NCBI GenBank assembly: GCA_948437895.1
Contig: CAOJKK010000006.1
Span: 1 to 57,128 of the forward strand
Length of the DNA: 57,128 nucleotides
Direction of reading: 5' to 3'
Origin: an uncultured Clostridium sp.
Lineage (GTDB): Bacteria > Bacillota > Clostridia > TANB77 > CAG-508
In this document: positions 19,502 to 28,932 of the stretch, piece after piece
Layout: the number at the start of each line of letters is the position of its first letter
Position numbering within the stretch: the first letter of the stretch is position 1
Made by a program: the position numbers and the translations under genes
Notes under the pieces: model-generated
Told to the model about the DNA's origin: nothing
Database searches by the model: none
The model's input: the letters and a program-made list of their open reading frames with translations, nothing else

Positions 19502-20278
19502 ATGTTTTTTGTATATAACAAAGATAAAATAATATCAGTTGCAGTTGCTCTAAGTACAGTTTTAGTACTATTTTTACTTGCAGCAACATTTAAACAAGAT
19601 AATTTAAATAATACTATTCAAACATCTGCAGGAAACACTAAAATGCTTCCAGTATATAGTGTTGATACAGAGGAGAACAAAGTTGCAATTACAATTAATT
19701 GCGCATGGAATGCAGATGATATAGATTTAATATTGGAAACTCTTTCAAATAATGAAGTGAAAGCTACATTTTTCATGGTAGGAGATTGGATATCTAAGTT
19801 TCCAGATGCAGTAAAAAAAATACATGAAAGTGGAAATGAAATAGCAAATCACTCAGAATCACATGCACATGTAAATAATTTAAATCATGAAAAGAATATA
19901 GAACAGATTACAAAATGTTCAGATAGAATAAAAGGATTGACAGGTAATCCTACAACGCTGTATAGAGGACCATATGGAGAATATAACAACACTGTAGTAA
20001 AAGCAGCAAAAGATAGTAATCATATAATGATACAGTGGAATATAGATACTTTAGATTATAACGGATTAACAGGGGAACAAATGTGGCAAAGAATTGAACC
20101 AAAGCTAGAAAAAGGTAGTATTATTTTAATGCATAATGGAACAGAAAATACAGCACTTAGTCTAGATATGATAATTAAAAATATAAAAGAAAAAGGATAT
20201 GAGCCAGTAACTGTGTCAGAATTAATATATAAAGATAATTATACAATTGACAATAATGGGGTACAACACAGACAATAA
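19502..20278 (+). CDS. Membrane-anchored polysaccharide deacetylase (PdaB-like)
   Basis: 258 residues. Residues about 9-30 form an N-terminal anchor or signal. NodB fold: ITINCAWNADD (D72/D73, replacing the common TFDDGP), metal-binding histidines in NHSESH (H117, H121), RGPYGEYN, and LMHNGTENTA. The ITxNCAWxADD variant is typical of sporulation PdaB-like enzymes that deacetylate or trim peptidoglycan. GGGGG-rich ribosome site before ATG. Single gene between two terminators. A sporulation role is inferred from the family. Confidence 0.87.
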   Translation: MFFVYNKDKIISVAVALSTVLVLFLLAATFKQDNLNNTIQTSAGNTKMLPVYSVDTEENKVAITINCAWNADDIDLILETLSNNEVKATFFMVGDWISKFPDAVKKIHESGNEIANHSESHAHVNNLNHEKNIEQITKCSDRIKGLTGNPTTLYRGPYGEYNNTVVKAAKDSNHIMIQWNIDTLDYNGLTGEQMWQRIEPKLEKGSIILMHNGTENTALSLDMIIKNIKEKGYEPVTVSELIYKDNYTIDNNGVQHRQ

Positions 20279-20315
20279 AAAATTAGTGCTTTCTATGTGA
20301 GCACTAATTTTTTTG
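20277..20315 (+). terminator. Rho-independent terminator
   Basis: AAATTAGTGCT / AGCACTAATTT stem with T-run. Confidence 0.88.
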
Positions 20316-20373
20316 TAATATTTATCTTGTCCATGAATACAATTTATTAATAATATACAAAGGAGAGATATGT

Positions 20374-23039
20374 ATGTGGCACACAATTTCATTAGGTGAA
20401 ACAGTAAAAAAGTTAAACACTGATTTGAATACAGGTTTAAGTGAAGAACAGGCAAAAAAGATAAGAGAAAGAACAGGAGAAAACAAATTAACGGAGAGTA
20501 AAAGGGAAAGTATATTTATAAAATTCATAAAACAGTTTAATGATTTTATGATAATAATATTGATTGCAGCAGCAATTGTTTCAGCAATTATGGCATATGT
20601 AGAAGGGACAGGAGATTATTTAGATTCAGTAATAATAATATTTATAGTAGTATTAAATGCAATAATGGGAGTGGTGCAGGAAGCTAAAGCAGAAAAGTCA
20701 TTAGATGCATTGAAAAAGATGTCAGCGCCAACTGCTAAAGTTAAAAGAGATGGAATTATAAAAGAAATCCCAAGTACAGAAGTAGTACCAGGAGACTATA
20801 TTATAATAGAAACAGGATCGTATATTCCAGCTGACAGTAGACTTGTTAAATCATATAATTTAAAAGTAGAAGAATCTGCATTAACAGGTGAAACTGTTCC
20901 AGTATTAAAAGATGAGAAAGCAATATTAAAAGAAAATATTCCAATAGGCGACATGATAAACATGGTATGGGGAGCAACAATAGCAGTATCAGGACATGCT
21001 GAGGGAATTGTAACAGATATAGGGATGAATACAAAAGTTGGTAAAATTGCAACATTAATAATATCAGATGAAGCTCCAGAAACACCACTTCAAAGAAAAC
21101 TACGGAGAAGTACGGAAAGAAATTAGGACTTGCAGCGCTTTTTATATGCTTTTTCATATTTATAATAGGATTATTCAAGAAAATACCTGCAAATGAAATG
21201 TTTATGACATCTGTAGGACTTGCAGTTGCTGCAATACCAGAAGGACTTCCTGCAATTGTTACAATAATGTTATCAATAGGTGTAACTAAAATGGCTAAAA
21301 GAAATAGTATCATTAGAAAGTTGCCAGCAGTAGAAACTCTTGGAAGTTCATCTGTTATATGTTCAGACAAAACAGGAACATTAACACAAAACAAAATGAA
21401 AGTTGTAGAAATAAAAGGAGGATCCTCTAATACAACTATAGATGATAAAAAATTTCTTTTAAAAATTGCTTCAATGTGCACAGATTGTAATATTTCGTAT
21501 GAAGATAGGAAAGCACATGCCCAAGGAGAGCCTACAGAAGTGGCGCTCGTAAATGCAGCGTTAGAAGAAGGAATAAATAAAGATGAAATATATAGAGAAG
21601 AAAAAAGAATAAATGATATACCATTTGATTCAGAAAGAAAACTTATGACTACAATTCATAAAATAGGAAACAAGTACAGAGTAATAACAAAAGGTGCTCC
21701 AGATGTATTGATAAAAAGATGTAAGAAAATATATATTAATCGGAAGAATAGAAGAGTTAAATAGCAGTAATAGATTAGATGTATTAAGCAAAAATGAGAA
21801 CATGGCAAAAGATGCTCTAAGAGTAATTGCTGTAGCGTACAGTGATTTAGATAGAATTCCAAATAAAATTGATGGCAACATAGAAAACAATTTAATATTT
21901 GTGGGTCTACTAGGAATGATAGATCCTCCACGAGAAGGGGTAAAAGAAGCAGTTTTGACCTGTAGAAGAGCAGGAATAAAAACAGTAATGATTACAGGAG
22001 ACCATATAATTACAGCAAAAGCGATTGCAAAAGAATTGGGAATATTAAAATTAGGTGATATTGCGATAACAGGGGAGGAATTAGACAAAATCTCACAAGA
22101 AGAATTAGAGAATAATATAATGAATTATTCTGTTTTTGCAAGGGTATCCCCTGAACATAAAGTAAGAATAGTAAAAGCATTTCAGGCAAAAGGTAATGTA
22201 GTAGCAATGACGGGAGATCGGAGTAAATGATGCACCAGCTCTTAAAAATGCAGATATTGGGGTGTCAATGGGAAAACGGAGGAACAGATGTTGCAAAAAA
22301 TGCATCTGATATGATTTTAGCAGATGATAATTTTGTAACAATAGTAGAGGCAGTTAAAAATGGAAGACATATTTATGACAATATTAAAAAAGCAATACAT
22401 TTTTTAATAGCAACAAATGTTGGAGAAATAGTTGCAATATTCTTAGGATTATTATTAGGATTAGATACACCATTGTTAGCTATTCAATTATTATGGATCA
22501 ATTTGATAACAGATTCATTTCCTGCTATAGCTTTGGGACTTGAACCAGCGGATAAGAATATAATGAACAAGAAGCCGATTGATGCTAAGAAAGGTTTGTT
22601 TGCAGATGGCTTATGGAGCAAAATATTTATAGAAGGAAGCATGATAGGTGTACTTACATTATTTGCATTCAATTTAGGAACTAATTTATATGGATTAGAA
22701 GTAGGTAGAACAATGGCATTTATTTCACTTAGCATGTTAGAACTAGTGCATAGTTTTAATATTAGAAGTGAGAAATCCATATTTAAAGTAGGAATATTAA
22801 AAAATATTTACTTAATAGGAGCGTTTATATTAGGAACAATATTGCAAGTATCAGTTGTTCTAATTCCAAAGGTAGCAAATATATTTGATGTTATTCCTTT
22901 AAATAAACAACAATGGTTATATACGATAATGATATCTATATTGCCAATATTCATAATTGAGGGACAAAAAAAGATAAATGAATTTAGATTTGATAAAGAG
23001 AGATATATAGCCAAAAAAGAAAATGAAAAATTATGTTGA
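20374..23039 (+). CDS. P-type Ca2+-transporting ATPase with five CGG frameshifts
   Basis: P2A-type cation pump of 886 residues after repair. Actuator motif ALTGETVP, PEGLP in M4 (about 288-292), phosphorylation site SDKTGTLTQNK (D331), TGDGVNDAP hinge, and six C-terminal helices. Zero-frame reading breaks at CGG 21103, 21113, 21741, 22219 and 22277, giving glycines 244, 247, 456, 615 and 634. The first two lie ten bases apart, so one skip exposes the next in-frame CGG. A paralogue at 54246 (899 residues) has no CGG and aligns throughout, with glycine at several of the same sites. Five events in one gene argue that skipping is highly efficient. Confidence 0.93.
21103..21105 (+). other. In-frame CGG +1 frameshift site 1 in P-ATPase
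   Basis: CTA CGG AGA; skipping C gives CTA GGA GAA (LGE). Confidence 0.9.
21113..21115 (+). other. In-frame CGG +1 frameshift site 2 in P-ATPase
   Basis: Becomes in frame only after site 1 is skipped: GTA CGG AAA; skipping C gives GTA GGA AAG AAA TTA (VGKKL), matching LGKTL in the paralogue. Confidence 0.9.
21741..21743 (+). other. In-frame CGG +1 frameshift site 3 in P-ATPase
   Basis: AAT CGG AAG AAT AGA; skipping C gives AAT GGA AGA ATA GAA (NGRIE), matching QGDIKE in the paralogue. Confidence 0.88.
22219..22221 (+). other. In-frame CGG +1 frameshift site 4 in P-ATPase
   Basis: GAT CGG AGT AAA TGA; skipping C gives GAT GGA GTA AAT GAT, the invariant TGDGVND motif of P-type ATPases. Confidence 0.95.
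22277..22279 (+). other. In-frame CGG +1 frameshift site 5 in P-ATPase
   Basis: AAA CGG AGG AAC; skipping C gives AAA GGA GGA ACA GAT GTT (KGGTDV), aligning with VVGTDV in the paralogue. No stop follows immediately in the unshifted frame, so the site is seen only from the alignment. Confidence 0.88.
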
Positions 23040-23090
23040 GCTTATTTACAAAAATATAAAAATTGGGTATAATAACCTACAGGTGATTTA

Positions 23091-25283
23091 ATGAGTACTA
23101 GTAGATGGAACAATAAAGATGCTTTAGTTACATCGTTTGATGGATATATGAATGAATTAAAAGCTGTTATAGATGAAAGAGCAAAGTATACAAGAAGAGC
23201 TGAAGGTAAACCTATGGCAACAATTGAAGACCCAGATAATCCTCATATAACAAATAGAGGAGAACATATGAGGCAAGCGGCAATTGAAGCATTAAAGATT
23301 GCAAAAGGATTAGGATTAAATGAAACTGTTATATATATAGGAATGCTGATGCATGATGCTGGTCAACCTTTTGGAGCGCATGATGGAGAAAAAACAATGA
23401 GTATTATAGGAGAACTATTAAATACTGGATTCTTTCATCATAATGCAAAAGGAGTAGATGTAGTATTAAGCGAAGATATTATTCAAAAATTTATAGATGC
23501 AGTTCCAGATGCAAAAGATAATAAAGAATTACAAAAAAAGTTAGAAGATGAAGCTTGGTACTTTTTAGAATTAATAGTTGGGCATGATGGAGAATCTACT
23601 AGTAAAGATAATGAGAAATATAATAAATCAGAGAAAAAATATGACAGTATAAAAGCAGCAGTGTTAGATAAAGTATCTAAAGCAAATAGAACAAATCAAT
23701 ATAAGTGCTCAGTAGAGACATTAGAAGCACAAGTATCTAAACCAGCAGATATATTATCATATTTAAAATCAGATATTTTGACAGGATTTTCTAAAGGAAT
23801 TTTAAAAGATTTAAGTGATGATTACTTAGAACTTTTAGGAAAAGTGCTTTGTGAGACAAAAGAAGAAACTGAAATTATTGAAGCAAAAAGCTTACAGAGT
23901 GATAACGAACAATATAACGAAGAAATAAGGAATACAAGAATAGATAAAGCAAAAGAATTAATTACATCAATAAAAAAAGATAAGTTAAGAGAAACAAAAA
24001 ACGCTGTATATTCTAGGGGATCTAATGAAATTCTTGAACAATTAGATTTAATAATTCAAGAACTGGGAAGTAATGGAATAGAAATATCAGACATTAAAGA
24101 TTACGATGAGAATTTGAAAAATGAAATTGTAGAAAGAATAAAAGAAGAATTTAAAAATAAGCAAATTCAAGAAGGAAAAAATCCAAATATTATTATTTCA
24201 CAAATGGATAGGTTAGATGACTATATAAATAAGATGGAACAGACACGTAAAAGAGTAATAGAAGAAGTTATGACAAAAGTGCAAGATGTCCTTAGAAATG
24301 ATTATATAGAAACAACTTTAGAGAATTGGAAAGAAATTGACGAAAGAGAAGACCTAACAGATGATGAAAGATATAAACTAAAAAAACAAGGCATGAAATT
24401 TTCTGAAAAAGCAAATAAAGTAATATATGGAAAAAATGGAATAAAAGAGATAAATTATAGAGAATATGTACAATATTCAAAAAAAGTATATCAAACTAGT
24501 AGTTTGCCTAAAGGAGTTCTTAAACTTGTTGGAAATTGCACAGAATCGCTTATGAAAACAGGGGTAGTTAGAAATAAGTTTTATGATCCAGATGTTATAA
24601 ACAATATAAATAATGAAGAACTATTAAAACTAATGCATAAAGAAGATATTGACCAAGAAAAAACTATGAAATATAGAAAAAAAATAGGTATAATAAGAGA
24701 AGATAAGATTGGAATAAAAAAAGTTAGAGATTTAATTGGTGTTAAACTAAATGCAAAAGGAAGTTTAAGAAGAATAAGAGAAAATAAATTATACAGACAA
24801 ATATATAGATATGCACAAGGACAGGAAGAAAGATTTGCAAGGACATGTGAAGATGTATATTTTGCTATTCCATATACAGTAAGAAACAGTGTAGAAAAAG
24901 CAGTAAGGTCAGATTATGAAAAAAATGAATATTTACCTGAAGAAGAAAGAGACAAAGTTTATGAAACAAGAAAAGAATTAGCAGAGAGATTTGGGGAATA
25001 TGGAGGGCTTGAGATAACAAAGGAAAATTTAGAAGGATATATAAATGAACAAATAGAAAAAGAAAGAAGTCAAATAGAATCTAAAGTTGCAACACAAATA
25101 TGTATAGACTATATTGCTGGAAAAACAGATAATGGTATAAAAGACTTAGTAAATAAGCTGGGAATAGTATCAAAAAGAAAATTAGATAGAGAAGATAAAT
25201 TAAATAAAAAAGGTAATAAAGTAGTACAAAAATTAGCTGACAAGTTAAGAGAAGATAAAGATGATAATGGATTCGAAAAATGA
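23091..25283 (+). CDS. Large HD-domain protein (dGTPase-like)
   Basis: 730 residues. N-terminal HD metal-phosphohydrolase core: H59 in GEHMRQAA, the HD doublet at 88-89 in MLMHDAGQPFGAHDGE, and a later HDGESTS. The long C-terminal half is charged and helical with no recognised domain. dGTP triphosphohydrolases share this pattern, but the extension is atypical. A homologue at 45551 has the same arrangement, and both end with a YI-x-G-x-TDN motif near the C-terminus. Substrate unknown; a nucleotide is likely. Confidence 0.8.
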   Translation: MSTSRWNNKDALVTSFDGYMNELKAVIDERAKYTRRAEGKPMATIEDPDNPHITNRGEHMRQAAIEALKIAKGLGLNETVIYIGMLMHDAGQPFGAHDGEKTMSIIGELLNTGFFHHNAKGVDVVLSEDIIQKFIDAVPDAKDNKELQKKLEDEAWYFLELIVGHDGESTSKDNEKYNKSEKKYDSIKAAVLDKVSKANRTNQYKCSVETLEAQVSKPADILSYLKSDILTGFSKGILKDLSDDYLELLGKVLCETKEETEIIEAKSLQSDNEQYNEEIRNTRIDKAKELITSIKKDKLRETKNAVYSRGSNEILEQLDLIIQELGSNGIEISDIKDYDENLKNEIVERIKEEFKNKQIQEGKNPNIIISQMDRLDDYINKMEQTRKRVIEEVMTKVQDVLRNDYIETTLENWKEIDEREDLTDDERYKLKKQGMKFSEKANKVIYGKNGIKEINYREYVQYSKKVYQTSSLPKGVLKLVGNCTESLMKTGVVRNKFYDPDVINNINNEELLKLMHKEDIDQEKTMKYRKKIGIIREDKIGIKKVRDLIGVKLNAKGSLRRIRENKLYRQIYRYAQGQEERFARTCEDVYFAIPYTVRNSVEKAVRSDYEKNEYLPEEERDKVYETRKELAERFGEYGGLEITKENLEGYINEQIEKERSQIESKVATQICIDYIAGKTDNGIKDLVNKLGIVSKRKLDREDKLNKKGNKVVQKLADKLREDKDDNGFEK

Positions 25284-25286
25284 TTT

Positions 25287-25321
25287 AAAGAAGCAAAATA
25301 AATTTGTTTTGCTTCTTTTTT
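25287..25321 (+). terminator. Rho-independent terminator
   Basis: AAAGAAGCAAAA / TTTTGCTTCTTT with T-run. Confidence 0.88.
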
Positions 25322-25423
25322 AATAAAACTTGCAATATTTAAAGTTATTATGTATAATGTATTCGTATTATTTGACATTTATTACAATAATATTATATAT
25401 ATATTACAATTATATTATTTCTA

Positions 25424-25451
25424 TTGACATATTGAGAAAATGAAATAAAAT
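25424..25451 (+). promoter_or_regulatory. Sigma-A promoter for rsmD
   Basis: TTGACA, 16-base spacer, TAAAAT, about 30 bases before the rsmD start. Confidence 0.65.
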
Positions 25452-25480
25452 ATATGTATCAAAAGAGGGATGTAGTCTTT

Positions 25481-26038
25481 ATGAGAGTAATAAGTGGAAC
25501 TGCAAGAGGAAAAAAATTAAGCTCATTAGAAGGATTAGAAACAAGACCTACATTAGATAGAGTAAAAGAAGCTTTATTTAATATCATACAATTTGATATA
25601 AAAGAAGCAAATGTATTAGATTTGTTTTCTGGTAGTGGAGCACTTGCAATAGAAGCTTTAAGTAGAGGAGCAAATAGTGCAGTTTGTAGTGATAGTTCAT
25701 CTAAAGCTGTTAGAATAATAAATAAGAATTTAGAAGATACTAGACTCAAGGAAAAGTCTCAAGTATTAAATAAAGATTATTTAGAAACTCTTATCAAATT
25801 GAAAAATGAGTCTAAAAGTTTTAATATAATTTTTTTAGATCCGCCATATGAAAGCGATTATATTGAAAAATCAATTGAGAATATATTAAAATATGATTTG
25901 TTAGCTAAAGATGGGATTATAATTGCGGAAACTGATGATGAAAGTAAAATAGAGAAATTAAAAACTATAAAAGATATAGAAATTTATGATGCTAGAAAAT
26001 ATGGAATTGTTCACATCATATTTATTCGAAAGGGGTAA
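25481..26038 (+). CDS. rsmD: 16S rRNA (guanine-966 N2) methyltransferase
   Basis: S-adenosylmethionine-dependent enzyme acting on the 30S subunit. About 185 residues. MRVISGTARGKKL start, RPTLDRVKEALFNII, the SAM motif VLDLFSGSGALAIEALSRGA, and catalytic FLDPPY. ATG 25481 is chosen because it gives the conserved MRVISG start; an upstream in-frame ATG would extend it by nine residues with weaker support. Followed four bases later by a coiled-coil protein gene, so the two form an operon. Confidence 0.93.
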   Translation: MRVISGTARGKKLSSLEGLETRPTLDRVKEALFNIIQFDIKEANVLDLFSGSGALAIEALSRGANSAVCSDSSSKAVRIINKNLEDTRLKEKSQVLNKDYLETLIKLKNESKSFNIIFLDPPYESDYIEKSIENILKYDLLAKDGIIIAETDDESKIEKLKTIKDIEIYDARKYGIVHIIFIRKG

Positions 26039-26041
26039 AAA

Positions 26042-26500
26042 ATGGAAATTTTTACATTGCTAGAAACATTAGAAGAGATAATGGAAGGAAGCAGAAGCTT
26101 ACCATTTACTGAAAAGGGAATTGTAGATAAGGAAGAGGTTCTTGAAATAATAAAAGAAATAAGATTAAAACTTCCTGATGAATTAAAACAAGCTAAATGG
26201 ATTAAAGAAGAAAGAGGCCGTATTTTAGAAGAAGCTCAAAGAGAAGCTGATGGAATTGTAAAAGAAGCTGAAAATAGAATAATTGCTATGATAGATGAAC
26301 ATGAGATTACTAAAAAAGCATATGAGCAAAAGGCTGAAATCATAGAAACAGCAAATGAAATGTCAAGAGAGATAAACAAAGGAACAAAAGAATATGCTGA
26401 CAATATATTAGCAAATCTTGAATCAGCAATAAATAGTGTTAGTGTAACATTAAATGAAGCAATAAAGACAATAGAAAGTAATAGAAAAGAACTTAAATAA
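26042..26500 (+). CDS. Coiled-coil ATPase-stalk-like protein downstream of rsmD
   Basis: 152 residues. MEIFTLLETLEEIMEGSRSLP start, then long Glu/Lys/Ala helices IKEERGRILEEAQREADGIV, resembling the coiled-coil subunits found after rsmD in Clostridia. It is cytoplasmic, with no membrane segment. Function unknown. Confidence 0.75.
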   Translation: MEIFTLLETLEEIMEGSRSLPFTEKGIVDKEEVLEIIKEIRLKLPDELKQAKWIKEERGRILEEAQREADGIVKEAENRIIAMIDEHEITKKAYEQKAEIIETANEMSREINKGTKEYADNILANLESAINSVSVTLNEAIKTIESNRKELK

Positions 26501-26528
26501 TATTAAAGGGAGTCAGAAATTTAAAAGG

Positions 26529-26578
26529 AAGTCAGAAAAAATCAAATTTCAAATTGATTTCCTAATTCTGACTTTTTT
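26529..26578 (+). terminator. Terminator with imperfect long stem
   Basis: AAGTCAGAA...TTCTGACTT with inner AATCAA/TTGATT pairing and seven Ts. A second copy of AGTCAGAA lies just upstream. Confidence 0.75.
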
Positions 26579-26600
26579 TATATGATAAGGAGAAGTAAAC

Positions 26601-28903
26601 ATGCCAAGAGGAAGAAGAAGTAAAAAGAAAAACAAAAGTAAATTAGATTTAGAAATAGTAACATTAATAATTGCTAGTATTTTACTAGCAGTCTTAATAT
26701 ACACTAAAGCAGGATATATAGGACAAACACTAAGTCCAATCCTAGGTGGAATTATGGGATGGATAAAATATATAATACCAATTGGAACATTTGCAATTGC
26801 GATAGCTTTAGCATCTGATAAAGATAAAGAAGATTCTACAAAAAAAATAATGCAATATGCAGTTCTTTTATTATGTATAACTACAGTAATGACAGTTATT
26901 CAAGTTGCACAGGGGAAATTAAATATAAATAATGGATTTCAAGATGCGATAATAGAAGCATATGATAAAGGAAGTAATAACATAGGTGGAGGTGCAGTTG
27001 GAGCAATATGCGGTATTGCCCTTATAAACCTAGTAGGAAAAGTAGGAGCAATAATCTTAGTTATTCGGAATAGCTTTAATTGATTCAATATTCCTATTTG
27101 ACATTAAACCAGCAGAATTACTAAAACAATACTTAGAAGATAGAGAAGAAAGAAAGAAAGAACAAAGAAAAGATAGAGCTGAAAGAGCAAAACAAAGACA
27201 ATTAAGAATAGACGAAATGCCTATAGAGAAAGAGGACAAAAAGAAAAAAAGAAAAGATAGAATGCCTGAAAATGAAATGATAACAGAAGATCAAATAAAT
27301 ATAAAAATTGCAAATAGTGATAATCAAGAAGTTAAAAATCAAGAAGGACTATTTAAAAAGGCAGAAGAAGAAAAAGAAGATAAATCAAAAGAAGTATTGG
27401 TGCTTGAACATGCATTAACAGTAGAAGATGAAAATTATGAATTTCCACCGATTGAGTTCTTAAAACCAGGTAAAGCTTCTACAAAATTAGCTAAAAAAGC
27501 GGTAACTGATACAGCAAATAAATTGCAAAGAACATTATATAGTTTTGGTGTTTCTGCAAAAGTTGAAAATGTATCTGTTGGACCAACAATCACAAGATAT
27601 GAATTAAAGCCAGCAGAAGGTGTAAGAGTAAATAAAATTGCCAACTTATCAGATGATATAGCATTAAGCCTTGCAGCAGAAACAATAAGAATTGAAGCAC
27701 CTATTCCTGGAAAACAAGCAGTAGGAATAGAAATACCAAATAAAGAAAAAGAAGTTGTTGCATTAAAAGATATTATAGATAGTAATGAATTTAAAAAATC
27801 AAAATCAAAACTATCTTTTGCACTAGGTAAAAATGCTGCTGGTGAAGCAGTTGTAACAGATATTGCAAAAATGCCACACGTTTTAATTGCAGGAAGTACA
27901 GGTTCTCGGAAAGAGTGTTTGTATAAATACTTTAATTACAAGTATAATATATAAATCAAAGCCAAGTGAAGTAAAACTTGTAATGGTTGACCCTAAAGTT
28001 GTTGAACTTTCGGTATATAACGGAATACCACATTTATTAATACCAGTAGTAACAGACCCTAAAAAAGCAGCAGGAGCACTTGCATGGGCAGTTCAAGAAA
28101 TGGTTAATAGATATAATTTATTTGCAGAAAAAAATGTAAGAGATATAGCTGGATATAATGAAGAACTAGAAAAAGAAGGAGCAGAAGGAAAACTTCCTCA
28201 AATAGTAATAATTATAGATGAGCTTGCAGATTTAATGATGGTTGCAAAAAATGATGTTGAAGATGCAATATGTAGATTAGCACAAATGGCAAGGGCCGCA
28301 GGAATGCATTTAGTAATTGCAACACAAAGACCATCTGTTGATGTAATCACAGGTATAATTAAAGCAAACATAGCAAGTAGAATAGCATTTGCTGTTACAT
28401 CACAAGTAGACTCAAGAACAATATTAGATTCAGCAGGTGCAGAAAAGTTATTGGGAAAAGGAGATATGTTGTTCTTCCCATCAGGAGTGTTAAAACCAAC
28501 AAGAATTCAAGGTGCATTTGTATCAGATGAAGAAGTAAAGGAAATTGTTACATTCCTAAAAGAAAACGGTGGAGGACCTACATATAGTGAAGATGTACTT
28601 GAAAAAATAGAGAGAGCAAACTCTACTGATAAAGAATTAGATGAGCAAGATGAAGATGAGTTAGACCCATTCCTAATGGATGCAATAGATACAGTTGTTG
28701 ATCTAGGACAGGCATCTGCATCATTTATACAAAGAAGATTTAAAGTTGGTTATGCAAGAGCAGGAAGAATAATAGACCAAATGGAAGCAAGAGGAATAAT
28801 TTCTGGATATGAAGGAAGCAAGCCAAGACAAGTTCTTGTATCAAAAGAACAATGGCAAGAATTAAAAACGGCAAAACCAGCAGAAACAACTAGCGAAGAA
28901 TAA
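26601..28903 (+). CDS. ftsK: DNA translocase FtsK/SpoIIIE, with two CGG frameshifts
   Basis: Membrane-anchored DNA pump for chromosome segregation at division or sporulation. 766 residues after repair: four transmembrane helices to about residue 170, a charged linker, the translocase core, and a C-terminal gamma winged helix ([34 protein letters not shown]) that reads polarity sequences. Zero frame breaks at CGG 27066 and CGG 27907. The second skip supplies the glycine of Walker A, AGSTGSGKSVCIN (Gly 436); without it there is no ATP-binding site. Walker B region [11 protein letters not shown] follows. The first skip is in the last helix of the membrane domain. Confidence 0.95.
27066..27068 (+). 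other. In-frame CGG +1 frameshift site 1 in ftsK
   Basis: ATT CGG AAT AGC TTT AAT TGA; skipping C gives ATT GGA ATA GCT TTA ATT GAT and continues the hydrophobic helix. Confidence 0.88.
27907..27909 (+). other. In-frame CGG +1 frameshift site 2 in ftsK (Walker A)
   Basis: TCT CGG AAA GAG TGT; skipping C gives TCT GGA AAG AGT GTT, making GSGKSV of Walker A. Confidence 0.95.
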
Positions 28904-28932
28904 AATATGTATTACGAAGGAAGGATGAGAAA

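Noticed and set aside
20374..23039. CGGN quadruplet decoded as arginine
   Set aside because: Sites in TGDGVND, GSGKS and GRFHxYEGY require glycine, so Arg would destroy known motifs.
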